Positions 7,674 through 16,172 of a stretch of 64,000 nt of DNA are shown here, piece by piece. This DNA is from an uncultured Mucilaginibacter sp. (GTDB taxonomy: Bacteria > Bacteroidota > Bacteroidia > Sphingobacteriales > Sphingobacteriaceae). Position 1 is the first letter of the stretch. Each line of letters starts with the position of its first letter. The position numbers and the translations under genes are program-made. The stretch is taken from assembly GCF_913773635.1 (NCBI RefSeq), contig NZ_CAJYGQ010000006.1, positions 548,859 through 612,858 on the forward strand. The letters are read 5' to 3'. Under the pieces are notes generated by a model. That model was given only the letters and a program-made list of their open reading frames with translations. It did no database searches and was not told where the DNA came from.

Positions 7674-9140
7674 TTAAACGCCATCTGATTTTAACCTGTT
7701 GAGCAAAGTTTTTAAATCAACTTCGGCAAATGATGATGAATAATCTGACAAACCGTAAGGTAATATAAGCTTATTGTTATGTACTATTGAGCCACAAGAG
7801 TAAATCACGTTAGGTACGTAACCTTCGCGCTCTTCGCTGTTAGGTAGCAACAATGGCTCTTTTAAACGCCCTATTTCAACTGATGGATCGTCCAGTTTAA
7901 GTAGGCTGGCACCTAATACATATTTACGCATAGGGCCAACGCCATGGCTAATAATCAACCATCCCTCTTCAGTTTCAATTGGTGATCCACAATTACCAAT
8001 TTGTACAAACTCCCATGCAAACTTAGGCTTTTGCAGCAGTTGCGGATTTTCCCATATGTTGATTTTATCAGAGTACATGATGTAGTTGTTACAGCCATCA
8101 ATACGTGATAACATGGCATACTTACCATTAATTTTACGTGGAAATAACGCCAGGTTTTTATTCTGAGATCCGGCTCCGTATAAAGGCATAATACGAAAAT
8201 TCAGGAAGTCATTGGTTTGAAGTAGTTTTGGCATTATCAACGAGCCATCATAAGCGGTATATGTGGCGTAATATGATGAGCTTCCGTCTTCATTGTAGAA
8301 TTTTACAAAGCGGGCATCTTCAATACCTTTACGTTCGTACTCTGAAATTGGGAAAATAACACGATCAGATATATCAGTATCTAAGGAAAATACAATCTCG
8401 TAATAGGAATCGGCAAGCCATAAAACCTTGTCATACTCAAGCCTCCTCATGTCATCACCCTGAAGCTTTTGCGAATCGAGGATTAACCGGCGAAGGTTTG
8501 AATACTCAAAATGATGATCAAGCTTGCTTTCCAGCTCTTTAAGTACGTCAATATTTATTTGGGTAGTAATGGCCTTCTCAAAAAACAGCTTTTTATTATA
8601 AACTGCATTACGTACAATCTCAGCTTCGTCAATGTAGTTTCCCGCTGGCAATACAGTAATGTTGTTATGCTTGTCAAAAAGCGCGCGTCTGAAGGTAATT
8701 GATGATATGTGACCTTCTCCTACTGCCCTAAAACTCATTATTACACGGCGCTCTCCTTCTTCCAAATCGCTTTGGTCCGGATCATCTATAATGGAAGGAT
8801 TAAAGAACGCTGCGGATTCAATTGAATATTCGTGGGTGAAATAAGAGCCGATAAGTAATTTACGATATACGCTCAGACTGTCAAAATCAATTCCCAGCTC
8901 AATAAACAAGTTTTTCAATTTGGCGCAGTGGCGGTTTAAAACTCTCGTAATATTACGATGCCGGCTTGAGTACTCTTGTAGCAAGGGCGATATAAGTCCG
9001 AAAATTTGATCTTCCGGAACATCCATAACCCGTTGTATTACTTCTTTTGAACGTTCGTTACCGTTAAAAAAGAATCGGGCAATAACACGCTTAGAATCGG
9101 GGTTTACTTTTACAGCCTTACGCTCGATAGAAAGTCTCAT
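7674..9140 (-). CDS. Glycoside hydrolase family 130 protein (mannoside phosphorylase type)
   Basis: 488 aa. GH130 enzymes phosphorolyse or hydrolyse beta-mannosides. The core starts after about residue 230. The family signature GIEDARF at 272-278 contains the conserved Glu-Asp pair (E274, D275, the presumed catalytic acid). Further matches are LFPRKINGKYAML (332-344), the loop IGNCGSPIETEEGWL (381-395) and HGVG (399-402). An N-terminal extension of over 200 residues makes it longer than classical GH130 proteins, as expected for the variant found next to paired glycosyltransferases. No signal peptide, so probably cytoplasmic. Whether it degrades or remodels the product of the facing glycosyltransferases is inference. 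Confidence 0.9.
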   Translation of the reverse strand: MRLSIERKAVKVNPDSKRVIARFFFNGNERSKEVIQRVMDVPEDQIFGLISPLLQEYSSRHRNITRVLNRHCAKLKNLFIELGIDFDSLSVYRKLLIGSYFTHEYSIESAAFFNPSIIDDPDQSDLEEGERRVIMSFRAVGEGHISSITFRRALFDKHNNITVLPAGNYIDEAEIVRNAVYNKKLFFEKAITTQINIDVLKELESKLDHHFEYSNLRRLILDSQKLQGDDMRRLEYDKVLWLADSYYEIVFSLDTDISDRVIFPISEYERKGIEDARFVKFYNEDGSSSYYATYTAYDGSLIMPKLLQTNDFLNFRIMPLYGAGSQNKNLALFPRKINGKYAMLSRIDGCNNYIMYSDKINIWENPQLLQKPKFAWEFVQIGNCGSPIETEEGWLIISHGVGPMRKYVLGASLLKLDDPSVEIGRLKEPLLLPNSEEREGYVPNVIYSCGSIVHNNKLILPYGLSDYSSSFAEVDLKTLLNRLKSDGV

Positions 9141-9172
9141 ATAGGGTTTGTATATATTTATAACAGTGGTGG

Positions 9173-9204
9173 CAAAATTACAATTGCTTTAACCGAAAAT
9201 GCAA
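9173..9204 (-). promoter_or_regulatory. Promoter of GH130 gene (TTG-N21-TAATTTTG)
   Basis: On the minus strand TAATTTTG (9173-9180) matches the TAnnTTTG -7 box and a TTG (9202-9204) lies 21 bases upstream, close to the usual -33 spacing. It sits 33 bases before the GH130 ATG. Confidence 0.55.
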
Positions 9205-9329
9205 TTATAATTCAGCTTTAATAGTTGTCATAATCTACACAAATTATAGTGCTTAAGGTTTTATGTTTTTTATTTTAAACCATAAATGGGGTATTGTTGC
9301 CTTGCTTTTGATAAATAATTAACGGTTAA

Positions 9330-10250
9330 TTAAATAACTTTATTCCGTTTGATGAGATAGGCCTTAAGTATGGCGTTATATCCCTCATGTATATTGGCGT
9401 CAATAATGTCAACTTTATACTGCGCACACTTTAGTTGAAGCTGATGCCTGTAGCTGCTGAGTGCTGCCTGGTAACTTTCTCGTACACGGCCGGGATGCAC
9501 CTTCACCTCTTCCCCACTTTCCATGTCAACAAAGTGGTGTGGGCGGTTAGCAAAGTTGAAGTCAATCTCGTTTACATTATCGGCTACATTAAATATAATT
9601 ACCTCATGCTTGTTATATTTTAGATGCTGTAACGCCGAGAACAAAGCATGTGACTTTTCTTCATTAATGCTGTTTTCAAGCATATCGCTAAAAATGATCA
9701 CCATTGAACGTTGGTGCACTTCTTCGGCCAGGTGATGAATTACATTAGATAAATTGGTTTGCGCGTTTGTTTTAGGATGATCGTATGCTTTTTGCAATTC
9801 GGCAAATAGATAAAACAGGTGTGTAGATGTAGATTTGACAGAACTTAACCAATCAATTTTTTCAGAAAATAAGCTTAAACCAAAGGCATCACGCTGTTTT
9901 TTAAATAGGTACATAAGCGATGCTATAGCGTATATAGAAAATTGAAGTTTACTTGGCTCCTTTTGCGGATAGTTCATTGAGGATGATGTATCCAGAAGCA
10001 GGTAGCACCGTAAGTTTGTTTCTTCTTCAAATTGCTTAACGAAAAGCTTATCAGTTTTGGCAAACAACTTCCAATCAATGTTCTTAACCGATTCGCCATT
10101 ATTGTATAGCCTGTGCTCGGCAAACTCAACCGAAAAGCCGTGAAAGGGACTTTGGTGTAATCCGGTTACAAAGCCCTCCACTACCTGCTTTGCAAGTAGT
10201 TCGAGATTTGCTAACTGACGTATTTCCTGATTGGAGTTAAGATTGGCCAT
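9330..10250 (-). CDS. DUF58 domain protein with vWA-like fold
   Basis: About 306 aa. The DUF58 signature is in the first third (NIDWKLFAKTDKLFVKQFEEE), followed by a vWA-like metal site LLDTSSSMNY. DUF58 proteins usually accompany MoxR AAA+ ATPases in assembly of periplasmic or membrane complexes; no MoxR gene adjoins this one. The open frame extends to a TTG at 10268, but ATG 10250 (MANLNSNQE) fits the family N-terminus. It lies 72 bases downstream of trxA, beyond a terminator. Confidence 0.9.
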   Translation of the reverse strand: MANLNSNQEIRQLANLELLAKQVVEGFVTGLHQSPFHGFSVEFAEHRLYNNGESVKNIDWKLFAKTDKLFVKQFEEETNLRCYLLLDTSSSMNYPQKEPSKLQFSIYAIASLMYLFKKQRDAFGLSLFSEKIDWLSSVKSTSTHLFYLFAELQKAYDHPKTNAQTNLSNVIHHLAEEVHQRSMVIIFSDMLENSINEEKSHALFSALQHLKYNKHEVIIFNVADNVNEIDFNFANRPHHFVDMESGEEVKVHPGRVRESYQAALSSYRHQLQLKCAQYKVDIIDANIHEGYNAILKAYLIKRNKVI

Positions 10251-10264
10251 TGCAACTAATTTAA

Positions 10265-10300
10265 ACAAAAAAAGCGTCTCCTTTTAAAGAAACGCTTTTA
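10265..10300 (-). terminator. Terminator of trxA
   Basis: On the minus strand AAAAGCGT pairs with ACGCTTTT around a 14-nt loop, and the T-run continues as TTTTTTTG. It lies between the thioredoxin stop and the DUF58 start. Confidence 0.7.
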
Positions 10301-10321
10301 ATAATATTATAGGGAAACTGC

Positions 10322-10642
10322 TTATGCTAGTTGTTTGCCTAATTTTTCGGTTAATACCGACTTAGGCACAGCACCAATTTGCTTATCTACAATTTCGCCG
10401 TTTTTAAAAAATAATAATGCCGGAATATTGCGGATACCGAATTTCATAGAAATACCAGGATTGTTATCAACGTTTACTTTGCCTACAACAGCCTGACCGT
10501 CATACTCTTTGGCAATTTCCTCTACAACCGGACCTACCATACGACACGGACCACACCATTCTGCCCAAAAGTCAACTAATACCGGTTTATCTGATTTTAA
10601 TACTAACTCATCAAAGTTAGCATCGGTAATTTCTAAAGCCAT
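10322..10642 (-). CDS. trxA: Thioredoxin
   Basis: 106 aa, the standard length of thioredoxin 1. The redox motif WCGPC occupies residues 29-33 within VLVDFWAEWCGPCRM, and the conserved cis-proline is in IRNIPALLFF. It reduces protein disulfides in the cytoplasm, using electrons from thioredoxin reductase, which is not encoded here. No signal peptide. It has its own terminator and seems to be a single-gene unit. Confidence 0.97.
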   Translation of the reverse strand: MALEITDANFDELVLKSDKPVLVDFWAEWCGPCRMVGPVVEEIAKEYDGQAVVGKVNVDNNPGISMKFGIRNIPALLFFKNGEIVDKQIGAVPKSVLTEKLGKQLA

Positions 10643-10818
10643 GTTTTTAAATGTTTATGTTTTAACAAATATATAATAATCAAATTGCTTGCCACAAATG
10701 GGGGCTGACAAACTGACAAATAAATTACGGGAAAGTTTTACAGCTTATTGTTCACGCTCACTACCAGCGTAAAAGATTTTCAAAATCTCCGTCTTCTCAT
10801 TAATTGATGTCAATTTAA

Positions 10819-11391
10819 CTAAACCAACTTTTCTTCTTTACCCAGCTTCCTGATTACACGGGCGGGATTTCCAACTGCTAAAGAATCATCAGGTATATCT
10901 CGCGTAACTACCGCTCCTGCTCCAATCACACAACGGTTACCTATGGTTACCCCCGGACAAATAATTGCGCCACCTCCTATCCAGCAGTCGTTGCCAATAG
11001 TAATGGGTTCCGCATTTTCCTTACTGCGCCTTTCAACGGCATCAAGCGGATGTGTGGCTGTATATACTTGCACGCCAGGTGCAAAAAACACATTATTGCC
11101 TATGGTAACAGGCATAACATCAAGCACAACGCAATTAACATTGAAGTATACATTTTCGCCACAAATCATATTATAGCCATAATCACAATGAAACGGCGGC
11201 TCAATGTATATGCTTGCTGGTGCGTTAGGCAATAATTCAGCAAGGACAGCCTTTGTGCCATCACCTACTACATATTCGGTAATATTAAGTTTGTGAAGCA
11301 AACGCTTGCAATCAGTACGTTCTTTAATCAATTCAGCATCATTAGCAAGGTAGTACTCGCCGCTAAGCATTTTTTGTTTTTCAGTTTTCAT
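10819..11391 (-). CDS. Sugar O-acetyltransferase (maltose/galactoside acetyltransferase type)
   Basis: 190 aa with the left-handed beta-helix hexapeptide repeats of the NodL/LacA/Maa group: an N-terminal helical cap (MLSGEYYLANDAELIKER), then repeats such as ITIGNDCWIGGGAIICPGV. The catalytic histidine is in VYTATHPLDA. It transfers acetyl from acetyl-CoA to a sugar hydroxyl in the cytoplasm; the true acceptor is unknown. It starts 41 bases after the gatC stop on the same strand and could share its transcript. Confidence 0.92.
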   Translation of the reverse strand: MKTEKQKMLSGEYYLANDAELIKERTDCKRLLHKLNITEYVVGDGTKAVLAELLPNAPASIYIEPPFHCDYGYNMICGENVYFNVNCVVLDVMPVTIGNNVFFAPGVQVYTATHPLDAVERRSKENAEPITIGNDCWIGGGAIICPGVTIGNRCVIGAGAVVTRDIPDDSLAVGNPARVIRKLGKEEKLV

Positions 11392-11432
11392 AGGTAAGCA
11401 GCTCGGTTTCTAGTATAGCAAAAATTGATTAA

Positions 11433-11732
11433 TCAGACCTTCTTTTGCTCAATCACTTTAGCCACCATAAAGTGCTTACCATCCTGCTCGGGAGCATTTA
11501 ATAGGGCTTCCTCATGGGTAGTTTCTTGCTTTACTACATCTTCCCGCAATACGTTTACCTCTTCTGTCATGTAAATAAGCGGCTCAATGTTTTGCGTGTC
11601 AACCTCATTCAGCTTATCCATAAAGCCAAGTATCTTATTCATATCGCCTACCAGTTCATTGGTTTCCTGTTCGGTTACTTCAAGGCGTGCAAGGTGTGCA
11701 ACTTTGGCAACGGTATCTTTATCTATTAACAT
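11433..11732 (-). CDS. gatC: Asp/Glu-tRNA amidotransferase subunit C
   Basis: About 99 aa. The small GatC subunit helps assemble GatCAB, which converts Glu-tRNA(Gln) and Asp-tRNA(Asn) to the amidated forms. The N-terminal helix DTVAKVAHLARLEVTEQE and the conserved LREDVV stretch are characteristic. ATG 11732 overlaps the end of the acyltransferase gene by 14 bases; the longer TTG start (11741) is less likely. gatA and gatB are not in the window. Confidence 0.95.
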   Translation of the reverse strand: MLIDKDTVAKVAHLARLEVTEQETNELVGDMNKILGFMDKLNEVDTQNIEPLIYMTEEVNVLREDVVKQETTHEEALLNAPEQDGKHFMVAKVIEQKKV

Positions 11733-12459
11733 AGCTCTCAAATTTGGTGTTTATTATATTGTAAACCTCATCACGCAAAGCATCTGCATCAGCTACGGTA
11801 AGGTTACTGGTTTCTATAGGGCGGTGTACATGAACTTTGCATATTCCCGGGCTGCTTCCGCGCTCAAGGCCGGTGTCCCACAGAATTTGCCAGGCATTAA
11901 GGGTTGTAACCGGAATAATTGGCACCTTGTGTTCAATAGCAAGCCTGAAAGGGCCGTTTTTAAATTCATGTAGCCTGGGCGGAAAATCATCGGGTATTTT
12001 ACCCTCCGGAAATATAACAAGGCTCATGCCCTGCTGTAAGCGTTCGGCAGCAGTTTTAAAGGCTCTGAAAGATGACATTTTACTTTCGCGGTTAACCGGT
12101 ATGTCAACGGTTTGGAATGATAGCCGGGTCACAAAATTATTCAGCAGCTCCTCCTTACCTATAAAGCAAAAGTTGTTTTTTACCAAAAGGCTTGCAGCGG
12201 TAATATCAAGGTTTGAGGTATGATTAGGACATATAATATAGGTGCGACTCCAGTCAATTTTCTCCTCGTAGCTAAAGCTGTAAAATATACCCGCAATTGA
12301 TGAACTAAGCACTCCCCATACTTTTCGCATGCGGTTCATTGCTGGGTAACGTGCCGCGTTTCGTGAAAAAAAGTATAGCAGTGGCCATAAGATGATGAAG
12401 AAAGCAGCAACACTGTAGCGGTAAAAATAAGCGTGTACTTTTTTCAATAGTATTTTCAT
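11719..12459 (-). CDS. 1-acyl-sn-glycerol-3-phosphate acyltransferase (PlsC type)
   Basis: About 246 aa. A hydrophobic N-terminal segment (AAFFIILWPLLYFF) anchors the protein in the inner membrane. The acyltransferase HX4D motif is in CPNHTSNLDI, and the acyl-acceptor motif FPEGKIP follows about 90 residues later. It would acylate lysophosphatidic acid or a related lipid in phospholipid synthesis. ATG 12459 is chosen over the TTG at 12468. It overlaps gatC downstream, forming an operon divergent from trpS. Confidence 0.92.
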   Translation of the reverse strand: MKILLKKVHAYFYRYSVAAFFIILWPLLYFFSRNAARYPAMNRMRKVWGVLSSSIAGIFYSFSYEEKIDWSRTYIICPNHTSNLDITAASLLVKNNFCFIGKEELLNNFVTRLSFQTVDIPVNRESKMSSFRAFKTAAERLQQGMSLVIFPEGKIPDDFPPRLHEFKNGPFRLAIEHKVPIIPVTTLNAWQILWDTGLERGSSPGICKVHVHRPIETSNLTVADADALRDEVYNIINTKFESYVNR

Positions 12460-12484
12460 CGATGCCAAAAATATAAAAATTCCT

Positions 12485-12492
12485 TACTTTCG
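12485..12492 (+). promoter_or_regulatory. Probable -7 box of trpS (TACTTTCG)
   Basis: One mismatch from TAnnTTTG, eight bases before the trpS ATG, in the short divergent gap with plsC. No clear -33 element. Confidence 0.3.
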
Positions 12493-12499
12493 CGCCATT

Positions 12500-13495
12500 A
12501 TGGAAACTGTTGTAAGTGGTATTCGTTCAACCGGCAAACTGCATTTGGGTAACTATTATGGTGCAATCCAAAACTTTATAAAAATGCAGCATGAGTATAA
12601 TTGCTACTTTTTTATTGCCGATTTGCACTCGCTAACCACGCATCCAACCCCTTCTGATTTGCATGGAAATGTTAAACAGGTATTGGTTGAATACTTAGCC
12701 GCCGGTATTGACCCCGAACAGGCCACCATCTATATTCAAAGTGATGTTCCGGAGGTTGCTGAGCTTTATCTTTATCTTAACATGAATGCATATCTTGGTG
12801 AGCTTGAACGCGCTACATCTTTCAAAGATAAGGTTCGTGCCAATCCAGATAACGTTAATGCAGGTTTGTTGACCTACCCTGTTTTAATGGCCGCCGATAT
12901 AATAATACATAAGGCAACAAAGGTGCCCGTGGGTAAAGACCAGGAACAGCATTTAGAAATGGCTCGTACCTTTGGTAACCGTTTTAACCGTTTATACGAT
13001 AATGAATACTTTCCTGAACCATATGCCTTTAGTTACGGCGACAAGCTGGTAAAAATTCCTGGGCTTGATGGTAAGGGCAAAATGGGTAAGTCTGAAGGTG
13101 AAGGCAATGCCATTTACCTGAGCGATTCGCCCGAGGTTATACGCAAAAAAGTAATGAAAGCTGTTACAGATGGAGGTCCGACCACCGAAAATCAGCAAAA
13201 GCCTGATGAAATACAAAATTTGTTTGATTTGATGAAAGTAGTATCAACCGATGATACCTACAATCACTTCAATAATTTGTACAACACCATGCAAATACGC
13301 TACGGCGACCTTAAAAAGCAACTGGCGGAAGATATGGTACTGGCAACAGCTCCCATACGCGAAAAGATAAGTGATATAGCTAACGATAGCGAATACCTGA
13401 GCCGCGTTGCACGTTTAGGAGCCGACAAGGCCCGCGAAAGTGCAAGGAAAACGGTTAGTGAAGTACGGGAAATTATAGGGTTCAGGAGCTTTTAA
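12500..13495 (+). CDS. trpS: Tryptophan--tRNA ligase
   Basis: 331 aa, usual length for bacterial TrpRS. Class I signatures are present: the HIGH-like LHLGNYY at residues 14-20 and the KMSKS-like GKMGKS near residues 193-198. The tryptophan-binding stretch around PVGKDQEQHLEMAR is intact. It charges tRNA(Trp) in the cytoplasm. Followed by a 111-base spacer and the deoxynucleoside kinase gene on the same strand. Confidence 0.97.
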   Translation: METVVSGIRSTGKLHLGNYYGAIQNFIKMQHEYNCYFFIADLHSLTTHPTPSDLHGNVKQVLVEYLAAGIDPEQATIYIQSDVPEVAELYLYLNMNAYLGELERATSFKDKVRANPDNVNAGLLTYPVLMAADIIIHKATKVPVGKDQEQHLEMARTFGNRFNRLYDNEYFPEPYAFSYGDKLVKIPGLDGKGKMGKSEGEGNAIYLSDSPEVIRKKVMKAVTDGGPTTENQQKPDEIQNLFDLMKVVSTDDTYNHFNNLYNTMQIRYGDLKKQLAEDMVLATAPIREKISDIANDSEYLSRVARLGADKARESARKTVSEVREIIGFRSF

Positions 13496-13606
13496 TTTGG
13501 GTTCATAGTTGGTGGTACATGGTTCATAATGTATCTTAGCAACAAGAGCTTGATTGAACCTGCCTTTTTTACTATGAATTATCAACTAATAACTATCAAC
13601 TAAAAG
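13496..13606. repeat. Spacer with repeated TCAACTA/TTCATA words
   Basis: The gap holds GGTTCATAGTTGG, GGTTCATAATG, ACTATGAA, ATCAACTAAT and ACTATCAACTA, direct and inverted versions of one short word family. The arms TTCATAGTTG and the later CTATGAA..CAACTA can pair imperfectly. It looks like a degenerate intergenic repeat; no function is evident. Confidence 0.3.
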
Positions 13607-14221
13607 ATGCATATTGCAATTGTTGGAAACATAGGCGCAGGTAAAACCACCCTAACCACTTTGCTGGCCAAAAATTATGGCTGGGAACCGCAGTTTGAAG
13701 CTGTAGACAATAATCCGTACCTGGAAGATTTTTATAAAGACATGAAGCGGTGGAGCTTCAACCTCCAGATTTATTTCCTGAATAGCCGGTTTCGTCAGAT
13801 TAGTGAAATTCAAAACGGTGAGCGCAACGTAATACAGGACCGTACCATTTACGAAGATGCTTACATATTTGCAGAGAACCTGCATGATATGGATTTAATG
13901 GATACCCGTGATTTCGAAAACTATCAGTCGATATTTGAGAACATCACTTCATTCATAAAACCGCCCGATCTTTTAGTTTACTTAAAAGCTTCCATTCCCA
14001 AGTTAGTCAACAACATACACCGCCGTGGAAGGGAATACGAAATAGGCATCAGGCTTGACTATCTCTCTAAACTTAATGAAAAGTATGAAAAGTGGATAGC
14101 CAATTACAAATTAGGTAAACTCCTTATTGTTGACATGGACAACCTGGATTTCGCCAACAATTCGGAAGATTTAGGCACCATCATTAACTTAATAGAGCGC
14201 GATATACACGGACTATTTTAG
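13607..14221 (+). CDS. Deoxynucleoside kinase
   Basis: 204 aa. The P-loop is GNIGAGKTT at residues 7-15. The lid and substrate motifs follow: RTIYEDAYIFAENL with the DR pair before it, then KLVNNIHRRGREYE. The family phosphorylates deoxyadenosine or deoxyguanosine in salvage. It precedes kdsB by 70 bases and may be co-transcribed with it, though the functions are unrelated. Confidence 0.93.
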   Translation: MHIAIVGNIGAGKTTLTTLLAKNYGWEPQFEAVDNNPYLEDFYKDMKRWSFNLQIYFLNSRFRQISEIQNGERNVIQDRTIYEDAYIFAENLHDMDLMDTRDFENYQSIFENITSFIKPPDLLVYLKASIPKLVNNIHRRGREYEIGIRLDYLSKLNEKYEKWIANYKLGKLLIVDMDNLDFANNSEDLGTIINLIERDIHGLF

Positions 14222-14291
14222 CGGCTGTTGAACATCAAATTTTGTCTACAATTAGCAACATGCTCAAGCACATCATCCAGTAAACTATAAC

Positions 14292-15023
14292 ATGAAAATA
14301 CTTGGCGTAATACCCGCACGTTATGCTTCTACCCGCTTTCCTGGTAAACCATTGGTTGATATTACCGGAAAGGTAATGATACAGCGTACGTATGAGCAAT
14401 GCGTTAAGTGTTCAAGCTTGGATGAAGTAATTGTTGCTACAGATGATGAACGTATTTTAAATCATATACATGATTTTGGTGGCAAGGCCGTAATGACATC
14501 GGTACATCATCAAAGCGGTACCGATAGGTGTGCTGAAGTTGCAGCAAGCTATCCTGAATATGATGTTGTTATAAATATTCAGGGTGATGAACCTTACATT
14601 GACCCGGTGCAGATAAGTAAAGTTGCTGCTTGTTTTACCAACGCCGATACGCAAATTGCAACACTCATTAAAAAAATAACCAAAGCCGAAGATTTACATA
14701 ATGTGAATTCGCCAAAAGTTATCATTAACAAGTTGGCTGAGGCAATATATTTTTCACGTTCGGCCATACCTCACGTACGTGGATCAGAGCCTGATGAATG
14801 GCTCACTCACTTCGATTACTTTAAACACATAGGCATTTACGGTTTCAGGTCTGATGTGTTGCAGCAGGTTACCAAATTGCCTGTTTCAACATTAGAAAAA
14901 GCCGAAAGCCTTGAACAATTGCGCTGGATTGAAAACGGCTACCGTATTAAAGTAGCCGAAACTGATTTGGAAACACAGGCAGTTGACACACCTGAAGATT
15001 TAGAAAAACTTCCAGGAAAATAA
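14292..15023 (+). CDS. kdsB: 3-deoxy-manno-octulosonate cytidylyltransferase
   Basis: 243 aa, full length. The nucleotide-binding N-terminus GVIPARYASTRFPGKPL is the family hallmark, followed by VIVATDDERI and the metal-binding INIQGDEPYIDP. It activates Kdo as CMP-Kdo for lipopolysaccharide inner-core synthesis in the cytoplasm, evidence of a Gram-negative envelope. The C-terminal ESLEQLRWIENGYRI matches KdsB. It converges on the RluA gene with a gap of 11 bases. Confidence 0.97.
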   Translation: MKILGVIPARYASTRFPGKPLVDITGKVMIQRTYEQCVKCSSLDEVIVATDDERILNHIHDFGGKAVMTSVHHQSGTDRCAEVAASYPEYDVVINIQGDEPYIDPVQISKVAACFTNADTQIATLIKKITKAEDLHNVNSPKVIINKLAEAIYFSRSAIPHVRGSEPDEWLTHFDYFKHIGIYGFRSDVLQQVTKLPVSTLEKAESLEQLRWIENGYRIKVAETDLETQAVDTPEDLEKLPGK

Positions 15024-15034
15024 TTCGTTACAGC

Positions 15035-15760
15035 CTAGCTGTCAAACTTATCAAGCAACTTTAGTAAGGTTTCGAAATCTTTTGGATAAGGAGCATGAAT
15101 ATTTACGTCCTGTACTCCATCGGGCTTAAACGTTACTTCATACGCATGTAAAGCAAAGCGTTTCATGATCGGAAGTTCTTCCTGGTCTTTACCTAAATGA
15201 TACTTGCGCTTAAGCTGAGACAAGAAGACCGGCTTGCCTTTATACATCTCATCTCCGGCAATTGATGCCCGCTGAGTGGCTAAGTGTATACGAATTTGGT
15301 GCATGCGTCCTGTTACAGGTTTGCATTCAACAAGGGTATAATGCTTAAAGTATTTTAACGACTGAAACCATGTTTCGGCCCGCTTGCCATCCTGCCTGCT
15401 AATTGAAACAGATCCTTTGCCGGTATTTAGAATAGGCAAGTCAACAAAAAGTTCTTCAAAAACATGCGTACCCTCAATAACTGCATGATATACCTTTTTT
15501 ACTTGCCGGCGTTCAAACTGCATTGATACCGTACGGTAAGCTTCCGGATTTTTTGCAAAAATCAGCGCGCCTGAAGTCTCCTTGTCCAAGCGGTGGCATA
15601 TTTGGGCATCATCCCAATAGTTTTTGGCCAAACGCAGCATGCTTATTTCACTGCTTCCATCACCTCGTTCGTCAAGCGAGCTTATAAACGGTGGTTTATT
15701 AACCACAAAAACATTATCATCTTCGTAAATTATAAGATCGTTAAACTTCGGAATCTTCAT
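15035..15760 (-). CDS. RluA family pseudouridine synthase
   Basis: About 241 aa. The catalytic motif HRLDKETSGALI carries the conserved aspartate (about D59 from the chosen start). The RluA core also shows NKPPFISS near the start and the substrate loop RMHQIRIHLA. It isomerises uridine in rRNA or tRNA; the target position cannot be told. The open frame begins at a TTG at 15799, but ATG 15760 starts the family domain and lies just after a -7 box. Confidence 0.93.
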   Translation of the reverse strand: MKIPKFNDLIIYEDDNVFVVNKPPFISSLDERGDGSSEISMLRLAKNYWDDAQICHRLDKETSGALIFAKNPEAYRTVSMQFERRQVKKVYHAVIEGTHVFEELFVDLPILNTGKGSVSISRQDGKRAETWFQSLKYFKHYTLVECKPVTGRMHQIRIHLATQRASIAGDEMYKGKPVFLSQLKRKYHLGKDQEELPIMKRFALHAYEVTFKPDGVQDVNIHAPYPKDFETLLKLLDKFDS

Positions 15761-15766
15761 AAGGTG

Positions 15767-15799
15767 CAAAAATACGGTTAAATTGACAAAGTTCAGCAA
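15767..15799 (-). promoter_or_regulatory. Promoter of RluA-family gene (TTG-N22-TATTTTTG)
   Basis: Minus-strand TATTTTTG (15767-15774) matches TAnnTTTG and a TTG (15797-15799) lies 22 bases upstream. The ATG at 15760 is six bases downstream, so the transcript would be nearly leaderless. Confidence 0.45.
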
Positions 15800-15872
15800 C
15801 GCATTATATTCACATAATTAAGCACGCTAAAAGTCAACATAAACATTTTAGTGCGTTTTACGGCCTATTTGT

Positions 15873-15880
15873 TACCTTTG
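15873..15880 (+). promoter_or_regulatory. -7 box of the cobalamin operon (TACCTTTG)
   Basis: Exact TAnnTTTG match seven bases before the first conserved helix of the riboswitch, the right place for the promoter of the btuB transcript. Confidence 0.55.
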
Positions 15881-15887
15881 CCCTCGC

Positions 15888-16058
15888 TTTTGGTTCCCGA
15901 AGCATCGCTCTCCGGGATTAAAAGGGAATTTGGTGAAAATCCAAAACTGTCCCGCAGCTGTAAGTTCTGTTTAAACCAACGCCCAATCTTTAGTCACTGT
16001 AATGCTTACCGCATATGGGAAGACGGGCCAAGGGGAACAAGTCAGAATACCTGCCTTT
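15888..16058 (+). ncRNA. Cobalamin riboswitch (AdoCbl/B12 element)
   Basis: Conserved blocks appear in the correct order: TTGGTTCCCG and GGGATTAAAAGGGAA (P2/P3 region), TGAAAATCC with ACTGTCCCGCAGCTGTAA (core), AGTCACTG, GGGAAGACGGGCCAAGG, and the B12-box-like AGTCAGAATACCTGCC closing helix. It is transcribed toward btuB, whose ATG is 115 bases downstream. Cobalamin binding normally lowers expression of the downstream genes, so this operon should be induced under B12 shortage. Confidence 0.93.
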
Positions 16059-16069
16059 AGCGTATAAAA

Positions 16070-16102
16070 TTCATAGCTTTCGCGGATTGAAGCTGAATGA
16101 AG
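16070..16102 (+). promoter_or_regulatory. Candidate expression-platform hairpin of the B12 riboswitch
   Basis: TTCATAGCTT (16070-16079) can pair with AAGCT..ATGAA (16091-16102) around a ten-base loop with a two-base bulge. The following sequence is T-rich but interrupted (ACTTTTCGTGTTTTTC). It could be a weak terminator formed in the B12-bound state. Control by translation is equally possible. Confidence 0.35.
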
Positions 16103-16172
16103 ATACTTTTCGTGTTTTTCATTTTTGGTGTACAATTTTCGGTATGCTGTGGGGTACTAACTCACATCACAC

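Noticed and set aside
11587..12223. Plus-strand 128-codon frames over gatC/plsC
   Set aside because: Antisense shadows of recognised genes.
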